Source of the DNA: Flavobacterium sp. LC2016-13
GTDB lineage: Bacteria; Bacteroidota; Bacteroidia; Flavobacteriales; Flavobacteriaceae
Length of the DNA stretch: 64,000 nucleotides
Direction: 5' to 3'
Assembly (NCBI RefSeq): GCF_009707955.1
Contig: NZ_WMDQ01000002.1
Coordinates: 124,001-188,000 of the forward strand
Part shown: positions 1 to 9,116 of the stretch, piece by piece
How the letters are laid out: the number at the start of each line of letters is the position of its first letter
How positions within the stretch are numbered: the stretch's first letter is position 1
Translations under genes and position numbers: made by a program
The notes under the pieces: generated by a model
What the model saw: only the letters and a program-made list of their open reading frames with translations
What the model was told of the DNA's origin: nothing
The model's database searches: none

Positions 1-243
1 ATTCACCCCGAATCTTTAGTTGGAAAAATTCCAAAAGCTAAAATCGATGAAATAGTGGATGAAAGTTCAATTTATAGTTTCGAATTCCTGAAATGGAAAA
101 AGAAATTCGAACTAAAAAAACATTGGCAGGCACATAGCCAAAATAGATGTGTGAGATGTGATCTTCCACTGTTGAAAAAATATACGGGAAAGAAGAAACG
201 AAGAAGCTTTTTTTGTACTAACTGCCAAAATTTATACGAATGA
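1..243 (+). CDS. Fpg/Nei-family DNA glycosylase, C-terminal fragment
   Basis: The frame is open from base 1 and ends at TGA 241-243, so only the last 80 residues lie in the window. They hold a basic region followed by a four-cysteine zinc finger (RCVRC ... FFCTNC) at the extreme C terminus. That arrangement is typical of formamidopyrimidine/endonuclease VIII glycosylases, which excise oxidised bases and nick the DNA strand. The catalytic N-terminal proline lies outside the window, so Fpg and Nei cannot be told apart. A GTG at position 55 is an internal valine, not a start. The stop overlaps the next start (ATGA at 240-243), implying translational coupling. Confidence 0.75.
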   Translation: MHPESLVGKIPKAKIDEIVDESSIYSFEFLKWKKKFELKKHWQAHSQNRCVRCDLPLLKKYTGKKKRRSFFCTNCQNLYE

Positions 244-950
244 AAAATGATTTTTTAATAGGATGTTCCAGTTATAACAACCGTTTTTGGAAAGGTATTT
301 TTTATCCTGAAAATGTACCCACTTCTAAATGGTTCGATTATTATTGCCAGCATTTTGATACATACGAAATGAACGGTACTTTTTATAAAGCACCAACAAT
401 TAGAGTAATGGAAAATTGGTATAATAAAGTTCCAAATCATTTTGTGTTTTCAGTTAAAGCGCCAAAAGAAATCACACACATAAAAAAGTTCATTGATTGC
501 GAAAACCAACTTTCAGAGTTTTATGGAGTTTCTAAAATGGGATTAAAAGAAAAACTTGGCCCAATTTTATTTCAGTTTCCACCGAGTTATGATTTTACTA
601 CTGAGAGACTTCATAATATTATAAATAATCTGGATAAAAGTTTTCAGAATGTTATCGAATTTCGACACAAAAGCTGGTGGAATCAGGATGTTTGGAATGC
701 ATTTTTACAAAATAATATCACATTTTGCAGCGTGAGTTATCCTGGATTACCGGAAGATATTCTCACTGAATTTCCAATCGTTTATATTCGTTTGCACGGA
801 AACAGGAAATTGTTTTATTCGAGTTATTCATCAGAAGAATTAGAAAGTATAAAAAAGAAAATAGCTAATAAATCCGGTTTTATTTATTTTAATAATACAG
901 CCAGCGAAGCAGGAATCTTGAATGCTTTGGAGTTTAACGCGAAGGAGTAG
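240..950 (+). CDS. DUF72 (YecE-like) protein
   Basis: A 236-residue protein matching the DUF72 family. It has the N-terminal IGCSSY motif followed by W-KG-FYP, a central NGTFY segment, FSVKAPKEITH, and the later ILFQFPPS and EFRHKSWW blocks. The family adopts a TIM-barrel-like fold and has no firmly established activity. Its start is the ATG overlapping the glycosylase stop (ATGA), so the two genes are probably co-translated. The pairing with a DNA-repair enzyme is suggestive only. Length is normal for the family. Confidence 0.85.
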   Translation: MKNDFLIGCSSYNNRFWKGIFYPENVPTSKWFDYYCQHFDTYEMNGTFYKAPTIRVMENWYNKVPNHFVFSVKAPKEITHIKKFIDCENQLSEFYGVSKMGLKEKLGPILFQFPPSYDFTTERLHNIINNLDKSFQNVIEFRHKSWWNQDVWNAFLQNNITFCSVSYPGLPEDILTEFPIVYIRLHGNRKLFYSSYSSEELESIKKKIANKSGFIYFNNTASEAGILNALEFNAKE

Positions 951-970
951 GAAAGTGATTTTTCGCATTT

Positions 971-1001
971 TGTGTCATTTCGACGGAGGAGAAATGACAC
1001 A
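971..1001. repeat. Solo TGTGTCATTTC palindrome
   Basis: TGTGTCATTTC (971-981) and its exact complement GAAATGACACA (991-1001) form an 11-bp stem with a 9-bp loop (GACGGAGGA). The same arms bound the two larger elements at 16730-16867 and 16913-17072, so this looks like a minimal copy of one dispersed family. It sits just after the DUF72 stop. Confidence 0.7.
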
Positions 1002-1040
1002 ACAGAACATACATAACATTACAAAAGAAATCTAAACAAA

Positions 1041-1078
1041 AAAAAAGCAGTTCACAATTTATTGTGAACTGCTTTTTT
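1041..1078. terminator. Bidirectional rho-independent terminator
   Basis: The stem AAGCAGTTCACAAT/ATTGTGAACTGCTT is flanked by an A-run on the left and a T-run on the right. It can terminate both converging genes (DUF72 on plus, general stress protein on minus). Confidence 0.9.
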
Positions 1079-1096
1079 TATAAAAACAACCTTTTT

Positions 1097-1600
1097 TTAT
1101 GAAAGTTTCAATTCACCTTCAATACCGTCATCCATTGTTTTTCCGGTTACGAGAGCTGTAGCCATTTTTGCAATGGCAACCATTTTACCGTGTTTATTGT
1201 TCCAGTAATAACCTTCATCCGGAGTTACTTTGATGACGCTCAGGCGAGGATCATCTACACCGCCTGGCATCCAGACTTTTACAATTGGGTCGTATAATTC
1301 TTTAATTATTTCCTGATCGTACAAAACGCGGGCAGTTCCGTGTAATGTCAGGAATTTATCCTGCGGAGCAGAAAAAAAGAGTTCAACCGTTGGGTTTAAA
1401 ATAATTTCTGCATTTTGGTTGCTGTTTGTGTCTGACAAAAACCAAAGTTGACCAAGTTCATCAATTTTTTGAACAGACATTGGTCGCGATTGCAATTTGT
1501 TATCTTTATAAGTACATAACATACATGTTTTAATGTCTTCTGCCAGATCTTTAATTTTATCAACAGCAAATTCGTTCGTAAGGTCTTTATGATCTCCCAT
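1097..1600 (-). CDS. Pyridoxamine 5'-phosphate oxidase-fold general stress protein
   Basis: A 167-residue protein of the flavin-binding split-barrel family, close to general stress protein 26. Visible signatures are the CMLCTY and LQSRPMSV strands, LWFLSDTNS, and the C-terminal GYYWNNKHGKM block, which is typical of this subgroup. Members bind flavin and are induced by stress, but substrates are mostly unknown. It is monocistronic on the minus strand and ends at the shared terminator 1041-1078. Assignment to the family is firm; the catalytic role is not. Confidence 0.85.
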   Translation of the reverse strand: MGDHKDLTNEFAVDKIKDLAEDIKTCMLCTYKDNKLQSRPMSVQKIDELGQLWFLSDTNSNQNAEIILNPTVELFFSAPQDKFLTLHGTARVLYDQEIIKELYDPIVKVWMPGGVDDPRLSVIKVTPDEGYYWNNKHGKMVAIAKMATALVTGKTMDDGIEGELKLS

Positions 1601-1770
1601 GACTATATTTTTTAAGATTTTAATAGAAATAATTGTTATTCAGAAATTGAATTCATGGTTGTAAAATTGCTATTTTTTTAAAGGGTTTTACTTACATAAT
1701 TTAAGCAATATATTATGAGATTTCAAGTATTAAAAATATATGGCAGAGAGTTAAAAAGCAGGATGATTAA

Positions 1771-1792
1771 TTTGTAAAATTGATTATCTTTG
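1771..1792 (+). promoter_or_regulatory. Bacteroidetes-type promoter (TTTG / TAnnTTTG)
   Basis: TATCTTTG at 1785-1792 matches the Bacteroidetes -7 consensus TAnnTTTG exactly. A TTTG lies at 1771-1774, closer than the usual -33 spacing, so the upstream element is uncertain. The box overlaps a possible TTG start at 1790, which argues that translation begins at ATG 1826 instead. Confidence 0.5.
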
Positions 1793-1825
1793 ATCCATAA
1801 TAATCACGAATTATTAACAAAAACC

Positions 1826-2257
1826 ATGACAGACGTAACGATTTTTTATACTGATGATGACGAAGACGATTTGAGCATTTTTACCGATGCCGTTGAATCA
1901 TTACCAAAAAAAATAGAATTAAAAACATATAACGGAGGCGAAAAATTATTGAACGCCATTTACAATCCGCCGCCTACACCATCTGTGGTATTTTTAGATT
2001 TGAATATGCCTGGAAAAAACGGCTTTGATGTTTTGAAAGAACTTCAGGATTCAGGTGAAAAAAAACATATTCCGATTGTAATTTTTTCTACGTCAAGCGA
2101 ACCAAGTATTATAGAAAAATGCAGAAACCTTGGCGCTAATTATTTTATTACAAAGCCGGTTTTAATGAAAGATATTGTAAAATCTATCGAACATGCACTG
2201 ACAATTAATTGGAAAGAATTTATTCCGGGACCTAAAAACTTCGTTTATAAATCATAA
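1826..2257 (+). CDS. Single-domain response regulator (CheY/Rcp1-like)
   Basis: A stand-alone receiver of 143 residues from ATG 1826. It has the acidic pair in YTDDDED, phospho-acceptor D58 in VVFLDLNMPG, S/T in IVIFSTSS and the conserved lysine in ITKPV. There is no output domain. The Rcp1-like subgroup typically works with PAS-rich kinases such as the one encoded convergently at 2313-5519. An in-frame TTG at 1790 would add 12 residues but coincides with the -7 box, so I reject it. Confidence 0.85.
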   Translation: MTDVTIFYTDDDEDDLSIFTDAVESLPKKIELKTYNGGEKLLNAIYNPPPTPSVVFLDLNMPGKNGFDVLKELQDSGEKKHIPIVIFSTSSEPSIIEKCRNLGANYFITKPVLMKDIVKSIEHALTINWKEFIPGPKNFVYKS

Positions 2258-2267
2258 AGAGAATAAC

Positions 2268-2308
2268 AAAAAACACCAAACTCATTTTAATAAGTTTGGT
2301 GTTTTTTT
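2268..2308. terminator. Terminator between convergent signalling genes
   Basis: The hairpin AACACCAAACT/AGTTTGGTGTT has A-runs on one side and T-runs on the other. It serves the response regulator on plus and probably the PAS kinase on minus. Confidence 0.85.
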
Positions 2309-2312
2309 ATTT

Positions 2313-5300
2313 TTACAATTCAGGCAAATAAATATCAAAAGTCGCGCCTTTGCCTTTTTCACCGTTTGCAGTGATAATGCCTTTGTGGTTTTCTACAATT
2401 TTTTTCACAATTGCCAAACCAATTCCGGTTCCTGAAAATTCACTTTCGGTATTTAAACGCTGAAAAACCTCAAAAATTCGCTCATTATATTCAGCATCAA
2501 ACCCAATTCCGTTATCTGATATCCTGAGATGATAATATATTTTCTCTGGAAAATCTACAGGATGTTTTATCTGATCGCCCTTAATTCTTTCAGCCGTGAT
2601 TTCTATATATGGCGTTTCATCTTTTCTTAAAAACTTCAACGCGTTTCCGATTAAATTATGCAGTAATTGCCTGAATTGAAACGGAATAATAGTAGCTTCT
2701 CCCAACGGATGAAAATTTACAACAGCATTTGTTTCTTCAATACGTTCAGAGAAATCGCTGGTAACTTCTTCGGCAATTTCATCTAAGTTTGATTTTACAA
2801 AAACCCGATCTGCAGAATTCGTTCTGGAGTAGGCGAGAAGATCTTGTATTAAAGTCTGCATTCTTTTGGCAGAAACTTCAATACGGCTTAAATAAGTTTT
2901 GGCTTTCGCTGAAATATTTTCATCGTCCAAATCGGCTAATCGACTGGCAAAAGTCTGAATTTTTCGGAGAGGTTCCTGTAAGTCATGACTTGATATATAA
3001 GCAAAAGACTGAAGCTCAATATTCATATTAATCAAATCCTTATTTTTTTGTTCCAGTTCTGCAGTTCGTTCATAAACTTCTTTCTCCAGTTTATCGGTAA
3101 AGTTTTTCTGGTCGTGAATATCGGTGCTTGTACCAACCCACATTTGTATATTTCCTTCAGCATCTTTTTGAGGAATAGCACGGCTTATTTGCCATCTGTA
3201 TTCACCATCATAACGACGAAAACGATGTTCAAACAAAAAGTCATTTCCGGTAATTATCGATTTTATCCAGGTATTAATATTCTCTTCGCGATCATCAGGA
3301 TGAACAATTTGTAACCAGCCATTTTCCTCAATCTCCTTAGCAGACATTCCGGAATAGGTAAATACAGATTGATTATAATAATTAATGTTTCCCAATGCAT
3401 CACTTGTCCAGATATGTTGCGGCATCGAATTGGCGAGCAATCTAAATTTGGCTTCACTTTTCATCAAAACCTCCTGATTGTTTTTCTCGTCGGTAATATC
3501 AATGATAGTTCCAACCATTTTTACCGGATCACCATTTTCATCAAAAAATATTTTTCCGTGCGCTTTTATCCAGCTAATTACATTGTGAGGCTTTAAAAGA
3601 CGTGCTTCATATTTATAAATAGTAGTTTGCAAAGCTTCATTGAAAGCAGCTACAAGAATATGTTCATCATCAGGATGAACTCTGCTGCGAATTTCCTGAT
3701 GTGTAGCTTTATAATTATGATCAAAACCAAAAATGGCTAATATATTCTCAGAATATACAATATCCTTATTTTTAAGATTTAGATCCCATGTTGCGATTTC
3801 GGCAATTTCGGCAGCCAAACGAGCTCTTTCTTCCGCATCTTCTACTTTTTTTCGGGCTTCTACTTTTGCGGTAACATCATAAACGGTTGCCATTACACCC
3901 GATATTTCGCCTTCTTTCTCGAATAAAGGCGTGTATTGATAATCAAGATAAAATTTTTCAAGTTTTCCCTTAACATCAACATAAGCCAAAGACTCATTTT
4001 CGGTTATAATTTTTCCGTTTAGAAAAACTTCATTCAGTAATTCAGGATATTTTTGTTCTATTAATTCAGGAAAAAGTTCAACTATAGGTTTACCAAATGT
4101 TTCCTCAGGATTTTTTTGCCAAATCCCTTCCATCATCGTTTTATTCGCCATCTCAACAATATGATTTTTTCCTCTAAAAATAGTCATCGCAATAGGAGAG
4201 TCCATTACTAAATTTCTAAAAGCTTCTTCATTTTGTGCCAAAAGATAACGTGCTTTTACAGCTTCTGTAACTTCATAAGCAACAATTATAATACCTGAAA
4301 TAGTATCGTTTTCTTCTTTTAAAGGATGAAAAACAAGATTGAAATAACAAATTTCCTCTTTTCCATTACGGTTCAATGTCACCGTATATTCATCAATATT
4401 ATGAGCATTTCCGGTTTCAAGCACTTGCGTAAGCAACCGAAACATAATTTCTTTCGTACGCGGAACGGAATCAAATATGGGCTTATTAAGAATCTCAGAT
4501 TCTTGTTTATCTATAATTTGCAAGTAAATTGGGTTCGCCATTTCAACCACTAAATCGCTTCCTTTTAAAATTAAAATTCCAAGCGGAACTTGTTTTACCG
4601 TATTTCTAAATCTCTTCTCACTATCTTCAACAGCATATCTGGCAACTACCTGAGCCGTCACGTCATTGGCAACCGCTACAATACCAGAAATAGTTCCGTC
4701 CGGTTCTTTTAGGGCTTCATATACAAAATTGATAAATATATCTTCTATTTTGCCATTACGGGATAATTTTACAAGACGTTCATGTGCTTCAAATTTTTCA
4801 CCGGTTTCAAATACATTTCCAAGCATCATTTCTAAACCTTGTCCTTTAGCTTCAGGTAATGCTTCAAAAACGGGTTTATTAAGAACTTCATCACTTTTTC
4901 GTCCCCACAATTCCAACATAGGATTATTGGCAATTTCAACAACAAATTCCGGTCCCCTAAAAATGCACATCGCACTTGGAGTTTGCAATATATTATTGAT
5001 GTATCGTGTATTACTGTCTTCTAATTTCTTGTTGATCTTAACTTTTTCAGTTGTTTCATTACAAATAACCAAAACTCCCGCAGGTTTTCCGGATTCGTTA
5101 TTTACAGGACTGTAGCTAAATGTCCAGTAAACATCTTCCATTTTTCCATTACGATATATGGGCAATAACTGGTCTTCATGCCATGTTGCTTCGCCTTCTG
5201 TAAGTACCTGATCGATTAAAGGTTTTATAAAATGCCAGATTTCCGGCCAGCTTTCTTCACCTTTTTGTCCTAATATAGACGGATGTTTTCCATCATTACC

Positions 5301-5519
5301 AAGACTTGGCCGATAAGCATCATTATAAAAACAAATAAGTTCCGGTCCCCAAAATAAAAACATGGGAAACTTTGAGTTTAATAAGAGTCCTAATGTAGTG
5401 CGTAAACTTTGCGGCCAGGTATCTGGTGAACCAATAGGGGTTTTGCTCCAGTCCTTAGCGCGGGTTAATGCGCCCATTTCGCCTCCTTTAGCAAGAAAGT
5501 CATGATTCATTTCTGTCAT
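2313..5519 (-). CDS. Six-PAS cytoplasmic sensor histidine kinase
   Basis: A 1068-residue kinase with no signal peptide or membrane segment. Six PAS-like domains run in series (about 30-165, 175-290, 300-420, 430-555, 565-680, 690-805). The last two have the VHPDD motif typical of PAS_3. The repeated RNGK and GxISGI segments suggest internal duplication of PAS2-4. HisKA follows, with the phospho-acceptor H845 (SSHDLQEPLRK). HATPase_c has an N box LLHNLIGNALKF, G1 SDNGIGFD, F box IFEVFQRL and G2 GTGIGLAIVKK. It is complete and should sense an intracellular cue. The convergent single receiver (1826-2257) is a plausible partner, by inference from proximity only. Confidence 0.93.
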   Translation of the reverse strand: MTEMNHDFLAKGGEMGALTRAKDWSKTPIGSPDTWPQSLRTTLGLLLNSKFPMFLFWGPELICFYNDAYRPSLGNDGKHPSILGQKGEESWPEIWHFIKPLIDQVLTEGEATWHEDQLLPIYRNGKMEDVYWTFSYSPVNNESGKPAGVLVICNETTEKVKINKKLEDSNTRYINNILQTPSAMCIFRGPEFVVEIANNPMLELWGRKSDEVLNKPVFEALPEAKGQGLEMMLGNVFETGEKFEAHERLVKLSRNGKIEDIFINFVYEALKEPDGTISGIVAVANDVTAQVVARYAVEDSEKRFRNTVKQVPLGILILKGSDLVVEMANPIYLQIIDKQESEILNKPIFDSVPRTKEIMFRLLTQVLETGNAHNIDEYTVTLNRNGKEEICYFNLVFHPLKEENDTISGIIIVAYEVTEAVKARYLLAQNEEAFRNLVMDSPIAMTIFRGKNHIVEMANKTMMEGIWQKNPEETFGKPIVELFPELIEQKYPELLNEVFLNGKIITENESLAYVDVKGKLEKFYLDYQYTPLFEKEGEISGVMATVYDVTAKVEARKKVEDAEERARLAAEIAEIATWDLNLKNKDIVYSENILAIFGFDHNYKATHQEIRSRVHPDDEHILVAAFNEALQTTIYKYEARLLKPHNVISWIKAHGKIFFDENGDPVKMVGTIIDITDEKNNQEVLMKSEAKFRLLANSMPQHIWTSDALGNINYYNQSVFTYSGMSAKEIEENGWLQIVHPDDREENINTWIKSIITGNDFLFEHRFRRYDGEYRWQISRAIPQKDAEGNIQMWVGTSTDIHDQKNFTDKLEKEVYERTAELEQKNKDLINMNIELQSFAYISSHDLQEPLRKIQTFASRLADLDDENISAKAKTYLSRIEVSAKRMQTLIQDLLAYSRTNSADRVFVKSNLDEIAEEVTSDFSERIEETNAVVNFHPLGEATIIPFQFRQLLHNLIGNALKFLRKDETPYIEITAERIKGDQIKHPVDFPEKIYYHLRISDNGIGFDAEYNERIFEVFQRLNTESEFSGTGIGLAIVKKIVENHKGIITANGEKGKGATFDIYLPEL

Positions 5520-5731
5520 GAATGTTTATTTTCGGTTTTGGTTAAAGTTAAAATGGCTCAATTATAAATATAATCAATCCGAAGAATTGTTAAAAATACT
5601 AAAATAAAAATTGATATAAATTTGATTTTTCAAATGAGCTAAAATTTAAATCTATTGAGTTAATTTTATTTGTTTTCAATGATGAAATTTGAGGTAAGTA
5701 CAGATTACAAAACCTCTTAAAATTAAATATC

Positions 5732-6073
5732 ATGAAAAAAGAATATTCAAAACATGAAACCGACTATATCAAAAAGTATGAAAATGAAGGGTATAAAAGT
5801 AACTTTTTGTTCAGCAATAATAGTTTGATCGATTCTGAAACCAAACACGAGTACAAACCCGAAGATATTATTATTGTAGCCCATCACCGTTATGAAGGAA
5901 TGAGCGATCCGGATGATATGTCTATCCTATATATTATAGAAACAAAAGATAATGTAAAAGGAACTCATTTAATTGGATACGGACCAACGGCAGATTTGGA
6001 AGAAGCCGAATTTTTTAAAGATATTCCAGAAGACAACTATTCTAACAATGCTGATATCAGTGAATTGACATAA
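5732..6073 (+). CDS. Small conserved Bacteroidetes protein
   Basis: A 113-residue acidic protein with the pattern GYxxNF, YKPEDIIIVAHHRYEGMSDPDD, ILYIIETKD and KGTHLIGYGP (read as separate blocks). This matches a widespread small Bacteroidetes family often labelled phosphoribosylpyrophosphate synthetase in databases. The label is doubtful, because no PRPP-synthetase fold could fit. No signal peptide or membrane segment is visible. It stands alone and has its own terminator at 6103-6143. Function unknown. Confidence 0.7.
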   Translation: MKKEYSKHETDYIKKYENEGYKSNFLFSNNSLIDSETKHEYKPEDIIIVAHHRYEGMSDPDDMSILYIIETKDNVKGTHLIGYGPTADLEEAEFFKDIPEDNYSNNADISELT

Positions 6074-6102
6074 TAAACGTAACTATTTTATTTTGCAGAA
6101 AG

Positions 6103-6143
6103 CAGCTATTTCAGATTTCTATCTGAAGTAGCTGTTTTTTTTT
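6103..6143 (+). terminator. Rho-independent terminator
   Basis: The stem CAGCTATTTCAGAT/ATCTGAAGTAGCTG has one mismatch and a TTCT loop. It is followed by nine T residues, downstream of the 113-residue gene. Confidence 0.88.
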
Positions 6144-6330
6144 GATCAAAATTCCCTTATAAATCAGGTGTTTAATACGTAAGATAATAATTATGAAATA
6201 TCTCTCTGAAATTGTATAAGAAATTGATTAGCAATATGTACGAAATTTGAATAATATAAAAAAGGAATAAAAACCTAAATTGATTTTTGTACGTAAATAA
6301 GTACTAACCGATTTACTAAACCATACTGAA

Positions 6331-7149
6331 ATGAAAAAACTATACTTAAATACAGGAGGATTTGATACTATCTTTAATGATCTTAAAGATAGCTTTGATG
6401 GTGAGTTAACTGTTAATAATAATGAATACAATTTAACTATAAAAACAAAATGGGCAAAAGGTACTATTAGCGGAAAACGTTTTGAAAAAGAAATGTCGTA
6501 CGTGCACTTTGACCTTGTTTTTTATAACGATACAAGTTTTAGCATTGAATCGTTCCAGACATCTCCAATATTTTTTGCTTATTGCGAAGATGGAATGTTG
6601 ACGCACAGTTTTGGTCAAAATGGAAATAGAAAAAATCTTAAAAAACAACAATCAGGTATTTTAAGCAATACATCGGCAATAAATAGTGTTTTGCATTTTG
6701 AAGGTTTTAAACATACTGAGTTTTCTTTAATTAGTATGCCAACAACTGTAGATGAACAAGATGAGAATTATGATTTGGCTTCTCAATTAAAAGAAATGTT
6801 TACAGATGAATCCGGAAACTTTATATATGTTGGTTCAGGAAATTCTAAAATTTTCGAAAAACTAAAAGAATTCAGAACGACATCTCAAGTTGGAATCGTT
6901 AAAAATTTACTTCAAAAAAGTATTTTAAATACCATAGTTGCCATAGAGGTAGCCCAACATAGTTATAATTACATTACGATGATTTCGCCAATTTTAGATT
7001 TGGCCAATAAACAAATTGATGAGTTGAAAAGAATTTCAAATATCAATTTTGGAGAAGTTTTATATTCTATTGGACATGTTGGTAAAAACTATTTCCCAAG
7101 ATTATTTAAAGAGAGATATCCTCAAAATTCGCTAGCTAAAACAGCCTAA
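6331..7149 (+). CDS. Putative AraC-like regulator with only a half HTH
   Basis: A 272-residue protein. The central part (LASQLKEMF ... KLKEFRTTS ... LLQKSILNTIVAIEVAQHSYNY) resembles the linker and dimerisation part of Bacteroidetes AraC-type regulators. The C terminus (FGEVLYSIGHVGKNYFPRL then FKERYP) resembles the second helix-turn-helix of AraC proteins (IAxxVGFxxxSYFxRxFKxxxG). The first helix-turn-helix is not visible, so the protein may be a reduced or decayed regulator. The N-terminal half is not recognised. It has its own terminator downstream and an uncharacterised region upstream. Confidence 0.5.
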   Translation: MKKLYLNTGGFDTIFNDLKDSFDGELTVNNNEYNLTIKTKWAKGTISGKRFEKEMSYVHFDLVFYNDTSFSIESFQTSPIFFAYCEDGMLTHSFGQNGNRKNLKKQQSGILSNTSAINSVLHFEGFKHTEFSLISMPTTVDEQDENYDLASQLKEMFTDESGNFIYVGSGNSKIFEKLKEFRTTSQVGIVKNLLQKSILNTIVAIEVAQHSYNYITMISPILDLANKQIDELKRISNINFGEVLYSIGHVGKNYFPRLFKERYPQNSLAKTA

Positions 7150-7173
7150 TATACACCTTAACTTGTATGATCT

Positions 7174-7200
7174 AAAACAGCTTTTACGGGCTGTTTTTTT
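7174..7200 (+). terminator. Rho-independent terminator
   Basis: The stem AAAACAGC/GCTGTTTT is followed by a T-run, between the AraC-like gene and the convergent SemiSWEET gene. Confidence 0.8.
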
Positions 7201-7206
7201 ATGCCT

Positions 7207-7470
7207 TTATTTTTCTTTTTCGTAATAAATAATAAAGTACACCATTACTAAATTTAGAAATAACGAAACGCTGTTGGTAACAATTATAGGCAAATCATTT
7301 TTAAGGATTCCGTAAACAATCCACACGGCAACCCCGAAAGTTAAAACACTAAAAGTGAGCAATGAAATCTCTTTTACTTTCTTGGTTTTCCATATTTTAT
7401 AGATTTGTGGAATAACAGATATTGTTACGCAAATCCCCGCAAAAAGCCCAACGATATCAATTAAATTCAT
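7207..7470 (-). CDS. SemiSWEET-type sugar transporter (MtN3/PQ-loop)
   Basis: An 87-residue membrane protein with three predicted helices, about residues 5-24, 38-57 and 63-82. The PQ motif (SVIPQIYK) sits at the end of the first helix. This is the size and layout of bacterial SemiSWEETs, which dimerise to carry sugars down a gradient. No sugar-metabolism gene adjoins it, so the substrate is unknown. Confidence 0.85.
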   Translation of the reverse strand: MNLIDIVGLFAGICVTISVIPQIYKIWKTKKVKEISLLTFSVLTFGVAVWIVYGILKNDLPIIVTNSVSLFLNLVMVYFIIYYEKEK

Positions 7471-7879
7471 AAGTTTTGTTTTAAGTAATAAAATAGTTTT
7501 GGGTTCTTTTCGATTAATTTATGTTCTGTTGAAGCATTATAAAAGCTAAAGTTCTACAATAAATTTAAGATATTTTTTATTTGTATGAAAAGAGTTACGT
7601 TAAAAATATTTCAATTGAATTGAAAGAAAAACCTATTAACTTAACAATCATTGCCAACAAAAAATAATAAAGGGCAAACATGGGAATTATGAAACTATTT
7701 CTGATTACGATAAAAAAGTCCTGTGTATTTTTTTTATAAATTTGGAAGTTTTGAACTATGTTTTTATGCGAACTTTTTAAAAAACTAATCAATTTTAAAA
7801 GATAAAAACAAATTGAAAAACAAACTGATCTGAACCGAATTAATTTAAAACTTAATTCATAACGTTTTACCCCAATAAA
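7471..7879. other. Intergenic region, 409 bp
   Basis: AT-rich sequence between the divergent SemiSWEET gene and the signalling operon. A 65-codon minus-strand frame at 7595-7792 has low-complexity AT-driven composition and I do not believe it. No exact -7 box or hairpin was recognised. Confidence 0.5.
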
Positions 7880-9097
7880 ATGATATTAATTGTAGATGAT
7901 ATTCGGGCTAATATAATTGCCTTAAAGAAAACACTTGAACTGCACAATATTGAGGTTGACACCGCAGAATCCGGAGAAGAAGCTTTAAAGAAAATCTTAA
8001 AAACAAACTATTTTCTAATCATCATGGATGTTCAGATGCCTGGGCTGGATGGTTTTGAAGTAGTTAAAATACTTTCCGGAAACAAAAGAACAAAAGACAT
8101 TCCCGTTATATTTTTATCGGCAATTAATATCGAGAAAAAATACATTTTTAAAGGTTACGAAACCGGCGCTGTGGATTATATCACAAAGCCCGTAGATACA
8201 GACTTGTTAATTCTAAAAGTCAAAACATTCCTAAAAATTTACGAGCAAAAAAACGAATTACGCCTAATGAAAGATTTACTTTCAAAAGAAATAAAAATTC
8301 GTAAAGAAGCTCAGGATAATCTCGAAATCAAAATCGCTGAACGAACCAAAGAACTGGTTTTGAAAAACGAAGAATTAGAGATGAGAAATCACGAACTGCA
8401 GCAATTTTCCTGGGTAGTTTCGCATGATTTAAATGAACCTATCAGAAAAATTCAGATTTTCATTAAAATAATAAAAGAACTTTATTTAAAAGCAGATGAA
8501 AAAGGTGTTGATTATGTCGATCGAACCATAAAATCGGCAGAGAGAATGCAAACCTTAATTACAGATTTGCTTGCTTATTCGAGATTGTCATCGAAAGTTG
8601 TTCCTGAACAAACAGACCTGAATATCGTTTTGCAGGAAGTACTTTCTGACTTTGATTATCTTATTGAACGCAAAAGTGCCATTATCAAAACAAGCGAACT
8701 CCCAACAATAGACAGTATTCCGAGTCAATTGCGACAAGTATTTCAAAATTTGATAGGAAACGCACTTAAATTCTCCGGAAATGTAGAAACGCCTGTTATC
8801 GAAATTAAATCAGAAATCATAAATACCAAAGAGTTTGACGGTGAAGTTGATCCCGACGGAAAATTTTGCCGAATTACGGTATCTGATAACGGTATTGGTT
8901 TTGACGAAATTTACCTGGATCGTATTTTTATCATTTTCCAGAGTTTAAACGATCGTCAAACTTATGAAGGAACCGGAATTGGTCTTGCCATTGCCAAAAA
9001 GATAATGGAAAAACACAACGGAATAATTACAGCAAAAAGTCAACCAGGTAAAGGCGCCAGTTTTATCATGGTGTTGCCCATAAAACACGAAAACTAA
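7880..9097 (+). CDS. Receiver-histidine kinase (REC-HisKA-HATPase)
   Basis: A 405-residue soluble protein. An N-terminal receiver (1-118) has phospho-acceptor D50 in IIMDVQMPG and lysine K103 in ITKPVD. A coiled coil (about 120-175) leads to HisKA with H182 in VSHDLNEPIRK. HATPase_c follows, with LIGNALKFS, VSDNGIGFD and GTGIGLAIAKK. With its receiver at the front, it probably takes phosphate from, or is gated by, another kinase such as the hybrid kinase 19 bp downstream. Its kinase core resembles that of the six-PAS kinase at 2313-5519. It is the first gene of a five-gene operon. Confidence 0.92.
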   Translation: MILIVDDIRANIIALKKTLELHNIEVDTAESGEEALKKILKTNYFLIIMDVQMPGLDGFEVVKILSGNKRTKDIPVIFLSAINIEKKYIFKGYETGAVDYITKPVDTDLLILKVKTFLKIYEQKNELRLMKDLLSKEIKIRKEAQDNLEIKIAERTKELVLKNEELEMRNHELQQFSWVVSHDLNEPIRKIQIFIKIIKELYLKADEKGVDYVDRTIKSAERMQTLITDLLAYSRLSSKVVPEQTDLNIVLQEVLSDFDYLIERKSAIIKTSELPTIDSIPSQLRQVFQNLIGNALKFSGNVETPVIEIKSEIINTKEFDGEVDPDGKFCRITVSDNGIGFDEIYLDRIFIIFQSLNDRQTYEGTGIGLAIAKKIMEKHNGIITAKSQPGKGASFIMVLPIKHEN

Positions 9098-9116
9098 AAA
9101 TAATTGGATTTAACCT

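Noticed and set aside
1790..1825. TTG-initiated extension of the response regulator
   Set aside because: The TTG lies in a TAnnTTTG promoter box, so it is probably not transcribed as a leader codon; ATG 1826 gives a normal receiver length.
4666..5115. 149-codon plus-strand frame
   Set aside because: Lies opposite the PAS domains of the large kinase; no recognisable family and explained by the antisense of a real gene.
7595..7792. 65-codon minus-strand frame in the 7.5 kb gap
   Set aside because: AT-driven Phe/Ile/Asn content, no convincing start or neighbour, isolated; not supported as a gene.
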